From a virus, in the IMG/VR virus record IMGVR_UViG_3300042691_028937, positions 1 through 35,758 of that record: 35,758 nucleotides of DNA; one strand, given 5' to 3'. Shown piece after piece: positions 14,201 to 22,119 of the stretch (the stretch's first letter is position 1; each line of letters begins with the position of its first letter). The notes beneath the pieces are model-generated. The model saw only the letters and a program-made list of their open reading frames with translations. It was not told the DNA's origin and did no database searches. The translations under genes were made by a program, and so were the position numbers.

Positions 14201-16027
14201 CTGACGCGGCCGCGGGCAGGCCGTAAGCAGGCCGGCGTCGGCGTCTACCGCCGGCGGCCGGCGGACCGCGTCCTGTTCCGGCGGTACATTCCGCCCTCTG
14301 CTCCTGCGGGCACGCCCGTCGTCACCGGCGCGGCCTCCGCCCGCTCGAGCTCGCGGGCCGCCGCCGCCTCGACCGTCACCACGACGGCCGTGGCCTCCGC
14401 GCGCACCCGCTCGCGGGCCGCCGCCATCTCGCTCGTCATCGTCCCGGCCGCGGTCTACACCAACCGCCGCTACACCTTCGACGAGGGCACCGACGCCTCG
14501 ACCATCACGACGGGCGACACCGGCTCCGGCGACCCATTCGACGGCGTCACGATTGGGGTCGGGAACTCCGTCGAGTACGACACGGCGGTCCGGCTTCACG
14601 GGAAGGCGTCGGCGCGTGTCTTTACCGACACGAACAACAACGGCAACTTCTACTGGTCGTTGCTCGAGGAGCCCGAACGGTTCTATGTCTGCATCTACTC
14701 GCGGCTCACTACGGTCGGCTCGCTCCTGCGCATCGTCTACTTCCTCCAAGGGAACAACTCAATGGGCGGCGCGCGGTTCAACACCTCGCGCGTCCTGGCG
14801 ATGCTCGACGACGCCGGGGCCGTCATCACCGGTTCGACGTTCACGACCATCCCGAACCTAGGCGAGTGGTTCCGCCTCGAGGTCTACATCGAGCCCGCGA
14901 CCGGCGGATGGGAGCTGCGACTGTTCACCGGGGCCGACCTCGAGAGTGCGACCCCGACCGAGTCCAAGTCCGGAACCGGCGCATCGTTCACGTCGGGCGG
15001 GACGCTCATCGCGAACCGTGTGCGGTTCGGTTCCGTCGGCAACGCGCATGAGTTCTACATCGACTCAGCCGCGGTCTCGACCGGGTCATGGCTCGGGCCC
15101 TGGCGGCCGCTGCGCTATCGCTCGAGCTCGCGGGCCGCCGCCATCTCGACCGTCACCACGACCGCGGCGGCCTCCGCCCGCTCGAGCTCGCGGGCCGCCG
15201 CCACCTCGACCGTCACCGCCGGCACGGTCACGGTCACCGCGGCGGCCACCGCCCGCTCGAGCTCGCGGGCCGCCGCCATCTCGACCGTCACGACGACGGC
15301 CGTGGCCTCCGCGCGCACCCGCCCTCGCGCCCTCGCCGCCGGCCTGGGGCTCGCCCTCGGCGCCGCCTCCGAGAGAGGCCGCTCGCGGGCCCTGGCCGCC
15401 GGCCTGGGGCTCGCCCTCGGCGCCGCCTCCGCGAGAGGCCGCTCGCGGGCCCTGGGCACGTCCCTGCGCATCGCAACAGCCTCGGCTAGTGCTCGGGGCC
15501 AGGCACGCTCCCTCGCGGCTTCCTCGAGCATCACGACGGCCGCGGCGGCCTCCGCCCGCTCGAGCTCGCGCGTCATCGCCATCTCGACGGTCGGGACGGT
15601 CACCGTCGTCACCGCTGCGGGTGGCTCGCGGAGCGCCCCGCGGGCTCTCGCCGCCGCCTCGGGCATCACGACGACGGCCGTGGCCTCCGCGCGCACCCGC
15701 CCTCGCGCCCTGGCCGCCGGCCTGGGGCTCGCCCTCGGCGCCGCCTCCGCGCGGGCTCGCACACGCTCCCCGGTGGCCGCCTCGAGCATCACGACGACGG
15801 CCGTGGGGCGCAGCCGGACCACCACCCGGGCGCCTCTCATCACCCTGGCCCTCACGACGGCCGTGGGGCGTGACCGCGGCCACGCCCGCGACGCGGCCGT
15901 CAGCGGCGCCGGCGTACTCTCATTCGTGCTCGACCTGGGCCGGGCCGCCTCCGGGCCCGACCTGGGCCGCTCGGGCATCGGCTCCCGCGAGGTTGCGAGC
16001 GCGGCCGTGACCGCCGACATAGGCTGA
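14201..16027 (+). CDS. Repeat-array structural protein with an inserted lectin-like domain, probable CTG start
   Basis: No ATG/GTG lies near the 5' end of this frame. GGGAGGAGGG at about 14184-14193 sits seven bases before CTG 14201, and coding is continuous from there, giving 608 residues; a GTG at 14390 would lose the first repeats. Residues ~45-83 carry two copies of a 20-residue repeat (SARSSSRAAAASTVTTTAVA type). Residues ~87-303 form a concanavalin-like domain (YTFDEGTDAS; NLGEWFRLEVYIEPATGGWEL; IDSAAVS). After it come about 13 further repeats to residue ~565, then LDLGRAASGPDLGRSG. Each unit pairs an Arg/Ser-rich half with a hydrophobic/Thr half, suggesting a fibrous beta structure. 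A single matching unit ends the protein at 26090-27046. It is probably a virion fibre. Confidence 0.6.
   Translation: MTRPRAGRKQAGVGVYRRRPADRVLFRRYIPPSAPAGTPVVTGAASARSSSRAAAASTVTTTAVASARTRSRAAAISLVIVPAAVYTNRRYTFDEGTDASTITTGDTGSGDPFDGVTIGVGNSVEYDTAVRLHGKASARVFTDTNNNGNFYWSLLEEPERFYVCIYSRLTTVGSLLRIVYFLQGNNSMGGARFNTSRVLAMLDDAGAVITGSTFTTIPNLGEWFRLEVYIEPATGGWELRLFTGADLESATPTESKSGTGASFTSGGTLIANRVRFGSVGNAHEFYIDSAAVSTGSWLGPWRPLRYRSSSRAAAISTVTTTAAASARSSSRAAATSTVTAGTVTVTAAATARSSSRAAAISTVTTTAVASARTRPRALAAGLGLALGAASERGRSRALAAGLGLALGAASARGRSRALGTSLRIATASASARGQARSLAASSSITTAAAASARSSSRVIAISTVGTVTVVTAAGGSRSAPRALAAASGITTTAVASARTRPRALAAGLGLALGAASARARTRSPVAASSITTTAVGRSRTTTRAPLITLALTTAVGRDRGHARDAAVSGAGVLSFVLDLGRAASGPDLGRSGIGSREVASAAVTADIG
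15119..15900 (+). repeat. Coding 60-bp repeat array
   Basis: The C-terminal part of the fibre-like gene consists of about 13 units, mostly 60 bases (20 codons), with a few of 63-75. The block encoding LAAGLGLALGAA recurs with near-identical bases near 15333, 15393 and 15708; the first two are exactly 60 bases apart. The unit encoding SSRAAAISTV recurs near 15121, 15181 and 15255, and also at 14341 before the inserted domain. Near-identity at the DNA level points to recent expansion by slippage or recombination. Confidence 0.8.
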
Positions 16028-16045
16028 GACCCACAGGGAGGTCAG

Positions 16046-16921
16046 ATGGACCGCATCCTCGCCGGAACGGGCTCCAAGGTCCGTATCACCAACTACGACA
16101 CGAACGGGGACCCCGCCGATGCTGGCGGCGGCAACGGCACGGCCGTCGTCACCGACTCCGCCGGCGCCGCGGCGCCCGGGTCGCCCTACACGGCCGTCCG
16201 GGTCTCCACCGGGACCTACGAGGTCACCCTGAGCGCGACCCTGACCGTGCTCGACGTGTACGACGTGGACTGGACCCTCCCCGATACCACGCACCGCTCC
16301 ACCCAGTTCGAGCTCGTGCGCACCTTCCTGTTCGCCGTGGCCGACCTCCAGGCTCTCGACTCCGTGCTCGCGAACGAGACCGACTTCCCCATCCCCACCC
16401 TCGTGAACGCTCGGGAGAACGCCGAGCAACGGTTCGAGGAGGTTGCCGACGTGAGCTTCACCACCCGCGGCGCCCGCCTCCGGCTCGACGGCAACGGCCG
16501 ATACAACCGCAACGGCGACGGCTTCATCGGCACCGGCCTACAGGAGCTCCAGCGGGTCATCTCCTGCTCCGTCGATGGCACCGCGCTCACCGGGCCGCAG
16601 CTGGCCGAGCTCGTGGTCTACCGCCACGGCACCATCATCTGGCCCGCCACCCGGTGGGTCCTGGGCGCCGGCAACATCTCCATGCTCGTGGAGCACGGCT
16701 ACTCCACCGTGCCCGAGCCGGTTCGCCGGGCCGGGCTCCTGTACGCCCGCACCGTGCTCATCCGCTCGGCGATGGAGCAGTCCGACCGCGCCACCGCGGT
16801 GTTCACCGAGCTGGGCGGCTATCGCCTCACCCTGGCCGGGCGCGACGGCCCCACCGGCCTGCCCGACGTGGACGCCATCCTGGCGCAGTTCGGCCGGCGG
16901 CCGGCGGGGAGCTTCGCCTAG
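16046..16921 (+). CDS. Head-tail connector/adaptor protein with N-terminal beta domain
   Basis: Protein of 291 residues; GGGAGG precedes ATG 16046. The first ~95 residues are beta-rich (VRITNYDTNGDPADA; TAVRVSTGTYEVTLSA), resembling an Ig-like or carboxypeptidase-regulatory-like add-on domain. The rest resembles a gp6-type adaptor: VNARENAEQRFEEVADVSF, GAGNISMLVEHGYSTVPEPVRRAGLLYART, and a C-terminus about a catalogue of arginine-linked loops (LTLAGRDGPTGLPDVDAILAQF). This protein would bind the portal ring from below. Confidence 0.7.
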   Translation: MDRILAGTGSKVRITNYDTNGDPADAGGGNGTAVVTDSAGAAAPGSPYTAVRVSTGTYEVTLSATLTVLDVYDVDWTLPDTTHRSTQFELVRTFLFAVADLQALDSVLANETDFPIPTLVNARENAEQRFEEVADVSFTTRGARLRLDGNGRYNRNGDGFIGTGLQELQRVISCSVDGTALTGPQLAELVVYRHGTIIWPATRWVLGAGNISMLVEHGYSTVPEPVRRAGLLYARTVLIRSAMEQSDRATAVFTELGGYRLTLAGRDGPTGLPDVDAILAQFGRRPAGSFA

Positions 16922-17386
16922 ATGCCGCTCACCTCGAGGCTCGCAGCGGCCGAGGACGCGCTCCTGGCCGCCATCGTGGCCCAGGCCGCCCTCCCGGCCA
17001 ACCCGCTGGCCGGCGTCGCCCTCCGGCTCGGAGACCCCGGCTCCGGGGTCCGGCCCGAGCACGTCTGGGTCGCTGAGGACGCCCGGGCGGAGCAGGTCTC
17101 CGACCTCAGCTCCCAGGAGTTCCCGTCCGGCGGGCGTGAGGAGACCTTCGAGATGCGAGTGCTCGTGCTCGTCACCCGCTCAGGCGATGACTACGAGGCC
17201 CTCCGCAACCGCGCGACGGCCCTGGCGGCCGAGGTCGAGACCGCGGTGGCCGACGACCGCCGGCTCGGCGGTTCCGTCGAGGACTGCGAGGTCGTGCGCA
17301 TCGAGCGCGCCGGCGGGGCGACCGAGATGGGGCGCGGCATCCTGACCACCATCTACATCGGCGCGCGGGCATGGCTCGGCGCGTGA
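16922..17386 (+). CDS. Neck/tail completion protein
   Basis: Protein of 154 residues starting immediately after the connector stop. LTSRLAAAEDALLAAIVAQAAL is followed by VWVAEDARAEQ, REETFEMRVLVLVTRSGDDYEALRNRATALAAEVETAV and the C-terminal strand GILTTIYIGARAWL. The pattern (an N-terminal helix, a long beta strand with E-x-F-x-M/V, and a central helix) fits phage tail terminator or head-closure proteins, and the position just before the tail tube supports it. Confidence 0.65.
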   Translation: MPLTSRLAAAEDALLAAIVAQAALPANPLAGVALRLGDPGSGVRPEHVWVAEDARAEQVSDLSSQEFPSGGREETFEMRVLVLVTRSGDDYEALRNRATALAAEVETAVADDRRLGGSVEDCEVVRIERAGGATEMGRGILTTIYIGARAWLGA

Positions 17387-17411
17387 CGGACCCTCTACCG
17401 TGGGAGGCACG

Positions 17412-17600
17412 ATGAAGACCTACGTACTGGCCGAGGCTGTGACCGTGGAGGTCTGGTACGCCGGCGAGCGGTGTGCCTTCGCCGGCGGGCCCGGCAACGT
17501 CAAGCCGAAGAACGAGCAGCAAGAACGGGCCCTCGAGCACCTGCTCACCACCCGGCCCGACCTCGTGAAGGTCTCGAGCAGCCGCAAGGCGGAGGACTGA
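17412..17600 (+). CDS. Small protein before the tail tube gene
   Basis: Protein of 62 residues. ATG 17412 is chosen because GGGAGG lies five bases upstream; a GTG at 17400 would start inside that ribosome site. An N-terminal beta segment (KTYVLAEAVTVEVWYAGE) is followed by a charged C-terminal helix (NEQQERALEHLLTTRPDLVKV). Small proteins of this shape often precede the tail tube gene in actinophages, with no known job. Confidence 0.6.
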   Translation: MKTYVLAEAVTVEVWYAGERCAFAGGPGNVKPKNEQQERALEHLLTTRPDLVKVSSSRKAED

Positions 17601-17603
17601 CCT

Positions 17604-18572
17604 ATGCCACTCCAGAAGCGCATCGCATTCGTGGGCCTGGCGAAGCAGACCGCGAAGGGAGCCGCGGCTGCCAACCCGACCTACGGCCTCGGGGTCCGGG
17701 GCGGCTCCACCCTCCGGGTCGAGATTGACCAGGAGAACGACGGCATCACGTTCGCCTCCCGCGTGAGCTCCGACGACAACCGCAACGGCATTGTCGCCGG
17801 CGCCGCCATCCAGACCCGCCTCTGGCCGCGGTCCTCCGGCCTGCTCCTGTACGGCGCCCTGGGCGGCATCTCGACCACCGGCGCCGGGCCCTACACCCAC
17901 ACCATCACCCCGGCCGCGAGCCTTCCCTACCTGACCACGTTCGCCCAGCTGGACACCGAGTATCACAAGGTCGCCGACTGCAAGGTGAACAGCCTCACCA
18001 TCGCCTGGTCGGAGCGGTCGCCCGTCGAGGTCGAGTACGACCTGATGGGCATCACGGCCACCCTCTACACCAGCTCGTGGACCGCGACCAACGACGAGAA
18101 CGGGCAGGTCAGGTTCATCCCGCCGGGCGGCACGTTCCAGGTCGATGCCGTCTCCGGCACCCCGGCCACGGCGAAGGTCGTGGGCGGCCGCATCACCATC
18201 AACAACAACCTCGTGCCCATCCCGTTGTCAGCCTCCGTGCTGCCCGACGACATCTTCGAGGCCGAGGCGGCCCTCGAGGTCGAGCTGCGGCTGATGCCCG
18301 ACAACACGACCGAGTGGCGGAAGCTGCTCACCGGCGCCGGCGGCGGCACCACGCCCACGGGCTCCGTCGTCTACGGGTCGTTCAGCGAGAAGTTCACCAT
18401 AGACGCGAGCAACGACCTCACCCTCGTGGGCACCCGGGTCGCCTTCCTGGCCGACTACCCGGAGGCCGACCCTGCGGGCGGCCCCGCGGAGCTGACCCTC
18501 ACCGGCCGCATCAAGAAGCCGGCTGGCGCCGCGCTCACCGCCACGCTCATCAACGCCGTCGCGACCTACTAG
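17604..18572 (+). CDS. Major tail tube protein
   Basis: Protein of 322 residues; GGAGG stands eight bases upstream of ATG 17604. The start MPLQKRIAFVGLAKQTAKGAAA resembles tube proteins of the Phage_tube_2 type. Later, GAGPYTHTITPAASLPYLTTFAQL, KVNSLTIAWSERSPVEVEYDLMG and LTGRIKKPAGAALTATLINAVATY are characteristic strands. It stacks as rings to form the long flexible tail tube. The position before the tail chaperones and tape measure agrees. Confidence 0.83.
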   Translation: MPLQKRIAFVGLAKQTAKGAAAANPTYGLGVRGGSTLRVEIDQENDGITFASRVSSDDNRNGIVAGAAIQTRLWPRSSGLLLYGALGGISTTGAGPYTHTITPAASLPYLTTFAQLDTEYHKVADCKVNSLTIAWSERSPVEVEYDLMGITATLYTSSWTATNDENGQVRFIPPGGTFQVDAVSGTPATAKVVGGRITINNNLVPIPLSASVLPDDIFEAEAALEVELRLMPDNTTEWRKLLTGAGGGTTPTGSVVYGSFSEKFTIDASNDLTLVGTRVAFLADYPEADPAGGPAELTLTGRIKKPAGAALTATLINAVATY

Positions 18573-18585
18573 AGGGGAGACGCAG

Positions 18586-19149
18586 ATGCCGAGGGAGAAC
18601 GTAAGCAACACCGACGAGGCCTGGCTCTGGGCGGGCTCGCCGAACGGCGGCATCGTGGCCGAGAACTACGAGCGGTCGAGCATCAGCGCCGACCTCGCCG
18701 CGCTCACCACCCAGGTCATGCTCAGCGTCGGCGTCCCGCTGCAAGCCGGAGAGACCATCACCTCGCTCTCGTTCCTGTCCGGCGCCACCGCGGCGGGCAC
18801 CCCGACGAACTACTGGGCCGCCCTCTACGACACGGCCGGCGTCCTCATGGCGCAGAGCGCCGACGCGCTGACCGCGGCCTGGGCCGCCGACACGGCCAAG
18901 ACCTTCACCCTGAGCACCGTGGTTGCCGCCTCCGTATCCGGCATCTACTACGCCGCGCTCATGGTCAAGGCCACCACGGTCCCCACGCTCATGGGCCGTA
19001 GCGTGAACCGGGCGGCCGCCGCCGGGGTCATCGCCGCAGGGCAGAAGGTGCTCGCGCAGACCTCCGGCTCCGCCCTCGTGGGCACGGCACCGGGTACCAT
19101 CGCCACCCCTACCACGGTGGTGAACGTCCCCTACGTGGCACTCAGATAG
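18586..19149 (+). CDS. Tail-associated beta-rich structural protein
   Basis: Protein of 187 residues with GAGGGGAG before ATG 18586. A short Asn/Trp-rich start (NTDEAWLWAGSPNGGIV) leads into beta strands (QVMLSVGVPLQAGETITSLSFLSG; NYWAALYDTAGVLMAQSAD; SGIYYAALMVKA), similar in style to the protein at 13739-14197. It may be a tail decoration protein, since it directly follows the tube gene. No closer family is recognised. Confidence 0.6.
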   Translation: MPRENVSNTDEAWLWAGSPNGGIVAENYERSSISADLAALTTQVMLSVGVPLQAGETITSLSFLSGATAAGTPTNYWAALYDTAGVLMAQSADALTAAWAADTAKTFTLSTVVAASVSGIYYAALMVKATTVPTLMGRSVNRAAAAGVIAAGQKVLAQTSGSALVGTAPGTIATPTTVVNVPYVALR

Positions 19150-19157
19150 CACCGCGC

Positions 19158-19178
19158 GCCGGCTCGCGCACGGCCGGC
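19158..19178 (+). other. Small GC hairpin before the tail chaperone gene
   Basis: In the 57-base gap, GCCGGC at 19158-19163 and 19173-19178 can pair across a nine-base loop; the two sites also form a direct repeat GCCGGCTCGC. It may be a weak terminator or processing site after the tail tube operon segment. The motif is common in this GC-rich DNA, so chance is possible. Confidence 0.3.
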
Positions 19179-19206
19179 TCGCACCCCCAGAGGCAAGGAG
19201 GAACCC

Positions 19207-19575
19207 ATGCGCGCAACGGTCACCGCGACCATGCTCGACGGCTCCACGCAGACCGTGCGGGGCGAGATGGCCCCGCTCACCGACCGCGTAGCGTTCGAGC
19301 GCCAGTTCCACACCTCCGCGACCGTGCTCTCACGGCTCGCGGATATGTTCGACGAGAACGGGCGGCTCCGTGACGAGGCCGACCCTGCGGCCCTCCGGGA
19401 GGAGTGGACCGCGTTCCTGTCCTGGCGGATGCTCGCCCGGGCCAACCCCGAGGCCTTCAACCTCGGCTTCGAGGGCTGGCTCGAGCAGGTCTCCGAGGTT
19501 GCCCTGGACGTCACCGAGGAGGAGGTTGGCGAGGAGGTCCCTACCGCGACCGCGGCAGCGCCCATTACCAGCTAG
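19207..19575 (+). CDS. Tail assembly chaperone, frame 0 product
   Basis: Protein of 122 residues; AAGGAGG precedes ATG 19207. LTDRVAFERQFHTS and WTAFLSWRMLARANPEAFNLGFEGWLEQV are typical of siphophage gpG-like chaperones, with an acidic C-terminal tail. It sits between the tail tube and tape measure genes and overlaps a second frame that continues as a chaperone extension, the classic G/GT arrangement. The protein coats the tape measure during tail assembly. Confidence 0.8.
   Translation: MRATVTATMLDGSTQTVRGEMAPLTDRVAFERQFHTSATVLSRLADMFDENGRLRDEADPAALREEWTAFLSWRMLARANPEAFNLGFEGWLEQVSEVALDVTEEEVGEEVPTATAAAPITS
19536..19542 (+). promoter_or_regulatory. Candidate -1 ribosomal slip site GGTCCCT
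   Basis: Frame 0 reads GTC CCT here. A -1 slip gives GGT CCC and then TAC CGC GAC, entering the open frame that encodes the conserved extension. The A-site tRNA re-pairs well (CCT to CCC), but the P-site Val codon re-pairs poorly (GTC to GGT), so it is not a canonical XXXYYYZ heptamer. It is the best candidate in the overlap. Confidence 0.4.
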
Positions 19576-19724
19576 CGCAGCTCGCGGTCGAGCTCGGCAT
19601 ACCGCCCCGGGAGCTGGAGGAGTCAGACCCGATGATGCTCGAGGCCATGCTCACCTACATCGACGAGCGAGAGCGCCAGCGCCGTTCTGAGGCCCTGGCA
19701 GCCCGCCTCCGGGGCGGTGGGTAG
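19542..19724 (+). CDS. Tail assembly chaperone, -1 frameshift extension
   Basis: This 60-codon segment lies in the -1 frame relative to 19207-19575 and has no start codon of its own near its conserved part. It encodes YRDRGSAHYQLAQLAVELGIPP and EESDPMMLEAMLTYIDERERQRR, a pattern typical of the extension in tail chaperone fusions (shorter GT form). If the ribosome slips at GGTCCCT, the fusion has about 172 residues. The extension binds the tail tube protein and the tape measure in known phages. The shift direction follows from the coordinates; the exact slip site is inferred. Confidence 0.75.
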   Translation, partial: YRDRGSAHYQLAQLAVELGIPPRELEESDPMMLEAMLTYIDERERQRRSEALAARLRGGG

Positions 19725-19726
19725 GG

Positions 19727-20137
19727 ATGGCCGCGACGCCCCGTGGCGGCATCGAGATAGCGAACCTCCGCCAGTTCCGCGCCGACCTCAAGGCCGCCAG
19801 CGCCGAGCTTCCCCGCGCGCTCACCACAGCCCTCAAGGCCGCCGGCGCGCCGGCCGTGGAGCGTACCGAGCAGGTCGTGGCCCGTGGTGACACCGGCGCC
19901 CTCGCGGCCGGCTTCGGCATCCGGACGGCCGGCGCCGCCGCCTCCATCGTGAACCGCGTCCCCTACGCGGCCGGCGCCGAGTGGGGCTTCCGCGGCAAGT
20001 GGTCCGGCTTCAACAAGTACGGCCCGCCGGGGCGGTTCGCCTGGCGGGCCCTGCGCGAGAGAGAGGACGACGTGGCCCGCATCATGACCGAGTACCTCGA
20101 GGACGTCATCGAGCTCCACGGGTGGGCGAGGCCCTGA
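19727..20137 (+). CDS. HK97 gp10-like tail/neck protein
   Basis: Protein of 136 residues. GIEIANLRQFRADLKAASAELPRALTTALKAAG, then the GDTGALAAGFGIRTAGAAASIVN turn and PYAAGAEWGFRGKWSGFNKYGPPGRFAWRAL are the familiar features of the HK97-gp10 family, which shapes the tail-completion or neck region. It is unusual here because the family gene normally lies between connector and tail tube genes; it is found after the chaperones, directly before the tape measure, with a TGATG overlap. Confidence 0.7.
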   Translation: MAATPRGGIEIANLRQFRADLKAASAELPRALTTALKAAGAPAVERTEQVVARGDTGALAAGFGIRTAGAAASIVNRVPYAAGAEWGFRGKWSGFNKYGPPGRFAWRALREREDDVARIMTEYLEDVIELHGWARP

Positions 20138-22116
20138 TGGTCGCCGGCGGGCAGTCCAAGGACCTCCGCATCCGCTACGTCGGAGACACCTCCGGCGTCA
20201 AGAAGGCCGTGGGCGAGATTGACGCCGCCCACCAGGGCATGGCGAGCAAGATGGCCGCGGTCGGCTCCAAGATGCAGAGCGCCGGGCGCGGCCTCACGAT
20301 GGGGCTCACCCTGCCGCTCGCGGCCGCCGGGGTCGCATCGTTCAAGGCCGCGTCCGACCTCGGCGAGTCCATGAGCAAGGTCAAGGTCGTGTTCGGCGAC
20401 GCCTCCGACGCGGTCGTCAAGTGGTCGGAGGACTCTGCGACCGCGTTCGGCATGAGCCAGCAGCAGGCCCTCGAGGCCGTGGGCACCTACGGCAACCTGT
20501 TCTCAGCGTTCGGGGTCGGCGCCCAGGAGTCCGGCAAGATGTCGAAGTCCCTCGTGGGGCTGGCGGCCGACCTGGCATCCTTCAACAACGCATCGCCCGA
20601 GGAGACCCTGCTCGCCATCCGCTCGGGCCTGTCCGGAGAGACCGAGCCGCTCAAACGCTTCGGCATCGCCCTGTCTGCCGCCCGCATCGAGGAGGAAGCC
20701 GTCGCCCTGGGCCTCATGAAGGTCGGCGGGGAGCTGTCGAACGCGGCGAAGTCTCAGGCCGCCTACTCGCTCATCATGAAGGACTCCACCCTCGCCCAGG
20801 GCGACTTCGCCCGCACCGCCGACGGCGCCGCGAATCAGCAGCGTATCCTCCGGGCCGAGCTGTCCAACGCGGCCGCCGAGATAGGCTCCGCTCTGCTCCC
20901 CGTGGGGCTCAAGCTCACCGAGTGGGTCCGGGGCCTCATCGGCTGGTTCGCGAACCTCTCGCCCGAGGCGAAGCGCATGGTGGCAATCATCGGGGCCATC
21001 GCCGCGGCCGTGGGCCCGCTGCTCATCATCCTGGGCAAGCTCGCCACGGCCATCTCCGCCATCCAGAAGGTCATGCAGGCGAGCGCCCTGGCCAACCCCT
21101 GGCTCCTGCTCGCGGTGGCGGTCGTGGCGGTCGTGGCCCTCATCATCGCGAACTGGGACAAGGTGAAGAAGTTCGTCCTCCCCGTGCTCAACACCATCAA
21201 GGACGTCGCTCTGGCCGTCTGGGACGCCATCAAGGCCGCCGCCGTGGCCGTATGGGACGCCATCGGCGGGGCCGTCAAGGCCGCGTGGGCCATCATCTCG
21301 ACCATCGCGAAGGCGTACTGGACCGTCTGGTCAGGCATCTTCAAGGCCGTCTGGGCGGTCGCGAAGGTCGTGTGGAAGGCGATAGCCACCGTGGTCAAGG
21401 TCGTCTGGGCCGTCATCCGCGGCATCGCCACGGCCTACCTCGCGGTGTGGCGCGGCGCCTTCCAGGTCGTGGCCGCGGTCGCTCGGGTCGTCTGGGCCGC
21501 CATCAAGAAGGTCGTGGGCGCCGTCTGGGCCGTCATCCGCGGCATCGCCCTGGCCTACAAGGCCGTGTGGACCGGCATCTTCAACGCGGTCAAGGCCGTG
21601 GCCTCCGGCGCCTGGAACGGCATCAAGGCCGCGGTCTCCACCGTCTGGGGCGCCCTCAAGAACATCGGGAACACGATGCTCGGCTTCTTCCGCGGCATCT
21701 GGAACACCATCAAGGACACCGCCCGCACGGCCTGGAACGGCGTCAAGGACATCGTCACCGGCGTCTGGGACACCGCGCGGGAGGCCGGCCGTAGCGCGTT
21801 CAACGCCGTGGCCGGCTTCTGGAACAGCACCGTGGGCAGTCTCAGCTTCCGGGTGCCCGACTGGGTCCCGCTCATCGGCGGCAAGGGCTGGGACGTACCC
21901 GATATCCCGCTGCTCGAGCGCGGCGGCCGCATCCTCGGCTCCGGGCTCGCCATCGTGGGCGAGCGCGGGCCCGAGCTCGTGAGCCTCCGCCCGGGCGCCA
22001 CCGTCGCCCCGCTCGGCAACGCATCCGCCGGCGGCAACCGCCTCCACGTCACCCTCGACCGGCGCCACTTCGACCGGCAGATGGAGCTCGCCTACATGAG
22101 CGGGCGGATGGGCTGA
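20137..22116 (+). CDS. Tail tape measure protein
   Basis: Protein of 659 residues starting at the TGATG overlap. The N-terminus has the phage_min_tail pattern: LRIRYVGDTSGVKKAVGEI, AVGSKMQSAGRGLTMGLTLP, FKAASDLGESMSKVKVVFGD. Residues ~300-350 are hydrophobic membrane-like helices (IIGAIAAAVGPLLIILGKLA; LLLAVAVVAVVALIIANWDKV). Residues ~350-580 show Trp/Phe-centred repeats at roughly 11-residue spacing (VWDAIK, VWAVIRGIA, GAWNGIKAA), a hallmark of tape measures. By the usual ~0.15 nm per residue the tail would be around 100 nm long. It sets tail length and enters the host envelope at infection. Confidence 0.92.
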   Translation: MVAGGQSKDLRIRYVGDTSGVKKAVGEIDAAHQGMASKMAAVGSKMQSAGRGLTMGLTLPLAAAGVASFKAASDLGESMSKVKVVFGDASDAVVKWSEDSATAFGMSQQQALEAVGTYGNLFSAFGVGAQESGKMSKSLVGLAADLASFNNASPEETLLAIRSGLSGETEPLKRFGIALSAARIEEEAVALGLMKVGGELSNAAKSQAAYSLIMKDSTLAQGDFARTADGAANQQRILRAELSNAAAEIGSALLPVGLKLTEWVRGLIGWFANLSPEAKRMVAIIGAIAAAVGPLLIILGKLATAISAIQKVMQASALANPWLLLAVAVVAVVALIIANWDKVKKFVLPVLNTIKDVALAVWDAIKAAAVAVWDAIGGAVKAAWAIISTIAKAYWTVWSGIFKAVWAVAKVVWKAIATVVKVVWAVIRGIATAYLAVWRGAFQVVAAVARVVWAAIKKVVGAVWAVIRGIALAYKAVWTGIFNAVKAVASGAWNGIKAAVSTVWGALKNIGNTMLGFFRGIWNTIKDTARTAWNGVKDIVTGVWDTAREAGRSAFNAVAGFWNSTVGSLSFRVPDWVPLIGGKGWDVPDIPLLERGGRILGSGLAIVGERGPELVSLRPGATVAPLGNASAGGNRLHVTLDRRHFDRQMELAYMSGRMG

Positions 22117-22119
22117 GCG

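Noticed and set aside
15119-15900. CRISPR-like array in the 60-base repeats
   Set aside because: Repeats are in frame within one coding sequence with no unique spacers, no leader and no cas genes.
14390-16027. GTG 14390 as the start of the repeat-fibre gene
   Set aside because: It has no ribosome site and would cut off coding repeats that are continuous from CTG 14201, which has a strong ribosome site.
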